Shown here: positions 6,298 through 7,051 of the stretch, piece by piece | Position numbering within the stretch: position 1 is the first letter of the stretch | How the letters are laid out: every line of letters begins with the position of its first letter | DNA from: Fen-1077 sp964462865 | GTDB taxonomy: Bacteria > Chloroflexota > Dehalococcoidia > Dehalococcoidales > RBG-16-60-22 | Reading direction: 5' to 3' | NCBI GenBank assembly: GCA_964462865.1 | Contig: CAYWZO010000075.1 | Location: 1-7,051, forward strand | Length of the DNA: 7,051 nt | Made by a program: the position numbers and the translations under genes | Notes under the pieces: generated by a model | Told to the model about the DNA's origin: nothing | Database searches by the model: none | Seen by the model: only the letters and a program-made list of their open reading frames with translations

Positions 6298-6968
6298 ACC
6301 GGCTGCTCACGAACATCTACCGGAGGCTCCTGGCACACTTCGGGCCTCAACACTGGTGGCCGGCCTCGGAACCCTTTGAAGTAATCGTGGGGGCGATACT
6401 GACCCAGTCCACCGCCTGGACCAACGTGGAAAAGGCCATCGCCAATCTCAAGGCTACCGGGAAGCTCTCTCCGGAAGCCCTGCGCCACCTGCCGGAGGCG
6501 GAACTGGCCGCGCTCATCCACCCCGCCGGTTACTATAATGTCAAGGCCAGGAGACTCAAGGCATTTGCCGGTTGGTTCGGAGAGCGATACGATGACAGCC
6601 TGGAAAAGATGTTCTCCGGCGATATCGTAAAACTGCGCCATGAACTGCTCGGCGTTTACGGTATCGGCGAGGAGACCACCGATTCAATCATTCTCTACGC
6701 CGGTAACAAGCCGTTTTTCGTCATCGACGCCTACACCCGCCGCATCATCGACCGTTTCGGCTTGTCCCCCAGGGCAAAAAACTACGCCGCCTATCAGGCG
6801 CTTTTTTCCGAAAATTTACCGCCTTATGCTCGCCTGTTTAACGAGTACCACGCCCTGCTGGTCAGGCTGGGTAAAGAACACTGCCGGAAACGACCCGTAT
6901 GCCAGAGTTGCTGCTTAAACAGGGGGGTAAGGGGTAGTGAAAGCAACGGCTTTCCGTGTGCTGTCTGA
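6282..6968 (+). CDS. EndoIII-like HhH-GPD DNA glycosylase (MagIII/COG2231 type)
   Basis: A 228-aa base-excision-repair protein of the helix-hairpin-helix-GPD superfamily. The N-terminal part has VGAILTQSTAW (36-46). The hairpin is LLGVYGIGEET (122-132), followed by FFVIDAYTRRI (145-155) with the conserved catalytic aspartate D149. The lysine that EndoIII uses for lyase activity is replaced by glutamate (E131), so a monofunctional glycosylase is expected, as in the Helicobacter 3-methyladenine glycosylase MagIII. The C-terminus has C201, C207, C210 and C211, resembling the EndoIII 4Fe-4S loop (C-x6-C-x2-C-x5-C), but the fourth cysteine is not at its usual distance; C226 is the only later one. 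Residues 214-228 are encoded by G-rich, repeat-like DNA. The gene overlaps trmO by 16 nt in another frame, with a weak GAAGG 13 nt upstream of the ATG. The substrate is unknown; alkylated purines are a guess by homology. Confidence 0.88.
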   Translation: MDETLNRLLTNIYRRLLAHFGPQHWWPASEPFEVIVGAILTQSTAWTNVEKAIANLKATGKLSPEALRHLPEAELAALIHPAGYYNVKARRLKAFAGWFGERYDDSLEKMFSGDIVKLRHELLGVYGIGEETTDSIILYAGNKPFFVIDAYTRRIIDRFGLSPRAKNYAAYQALFSENLPPYARLFNEYHALLVRLGKEHCRKRPVCQSCCLNRGVRGSESNGFPCAV

Positions 6969-7002
6969 CCTCACCCCCTTTGTCCCCCTCTCCAAACGGG
7001 GG
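6969..7002. repeat. Second copy of the C-rich repeat
   Basis: The element starts directly after the glycosylase TGA. CCTCACCCCCT (6969-6979), three variable bases and TCCCCCTCTCC (6983-6993) repeat positions 235-259 with 23 of 25 bases the same. CCCCC (6984-6988) can pair with GGGGG (6998-7002) over a 9-nt loop; the stem is short and no T-run follows, so terminator function is doubtful. Confidence 0.65.
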
Positions 7003-7014
7003 CTTTGTATCAAA

Positions 7015-7051
7015 TGTCATTCTGAGGAGCGAAGTGACGAAGAATCTCGGG
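7015..7051. repeat. REP-like GAGGAGCGAAGTGACGAAGAATCTC repeat, cut by window end
   Basis: The segment from TGTCATTCTGAGGAGC to the window end has the pattern of a dispersed intergenic repeat I recognise from many uncultured bacterial genomes, Chloroflexota among them. ATTCT (7019-7023) and AGAAT (7041-7045) are inverted copies. It continues past the window end. The recognition is from memory of the motif. Confidence 0.55.

Overview
The window looks like a contig from an uncultured, anaerobic, high-G+C bacterium, most likely of the Dehalococcoidia branch of Chloroflexota. That placement is an inference. It rests on a Re-citrate synthase/homocitrate synthase-type enzyme of the kind known from Dehalococcoides, on the dispersed C-rich and REP-like repeats at both ends, and on the company of an MrfA-like helicase, a DUF503 protein, TrmO and an EndoIII-like glycosylase. 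A run of exactly 100 N marks a scaffold join of unknown true size.

Layout. Positions 1-446 hold no gene, only AT-rich sequence with several inverted repeats and C-rich or dRS3-like repeat fragments. A single AT-rich gene (447-1727, +) follows. It encodes an uncharacterised P-loop ATPase with a promoter so close to the ATG that the mRNA may be leaderless. It converges on a GC-rich minus-strand operon: DUF503 protein (4342-4052), then, 12 nt later, an MrfA/YprA-type DEAH helicase with a C-terminal cysteine cluster (4039-1754). A good sigma70-type promoter precedes DUF503 at the edge of the gap. On the other side of the gap a divergent plus-strand operon starts: a DRE-TIM acyltransferase (4584-5828), a TrmO tRNA methyltransferase (5851-6297) and an EndoIII-like HhH-GPD DNA glycosylase (6282-6968) that overlaps trmO by 16 nt. 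The last 83 nt are repeat sequence.

How it fits together. The minus-strand operon points to DNA repair (MrfA is a mitomycin-type lesion repair helicase in Bacillus), and the last plus-strand gene is also a base-repair enzyme. The acyltransferase probably feeds central metabolism (citrate or homocitrate), and TrmO modifies tRNA t6A37. These look like ordinary chromosomal genes. The ATPase with its repeat-rich left flank differs in base composition (about 35-40% G+C by eye against about 60%) and is the best candidate for acquired DNA. I see no CRISPR array, integrase, transposase, tRNA or rRNA.
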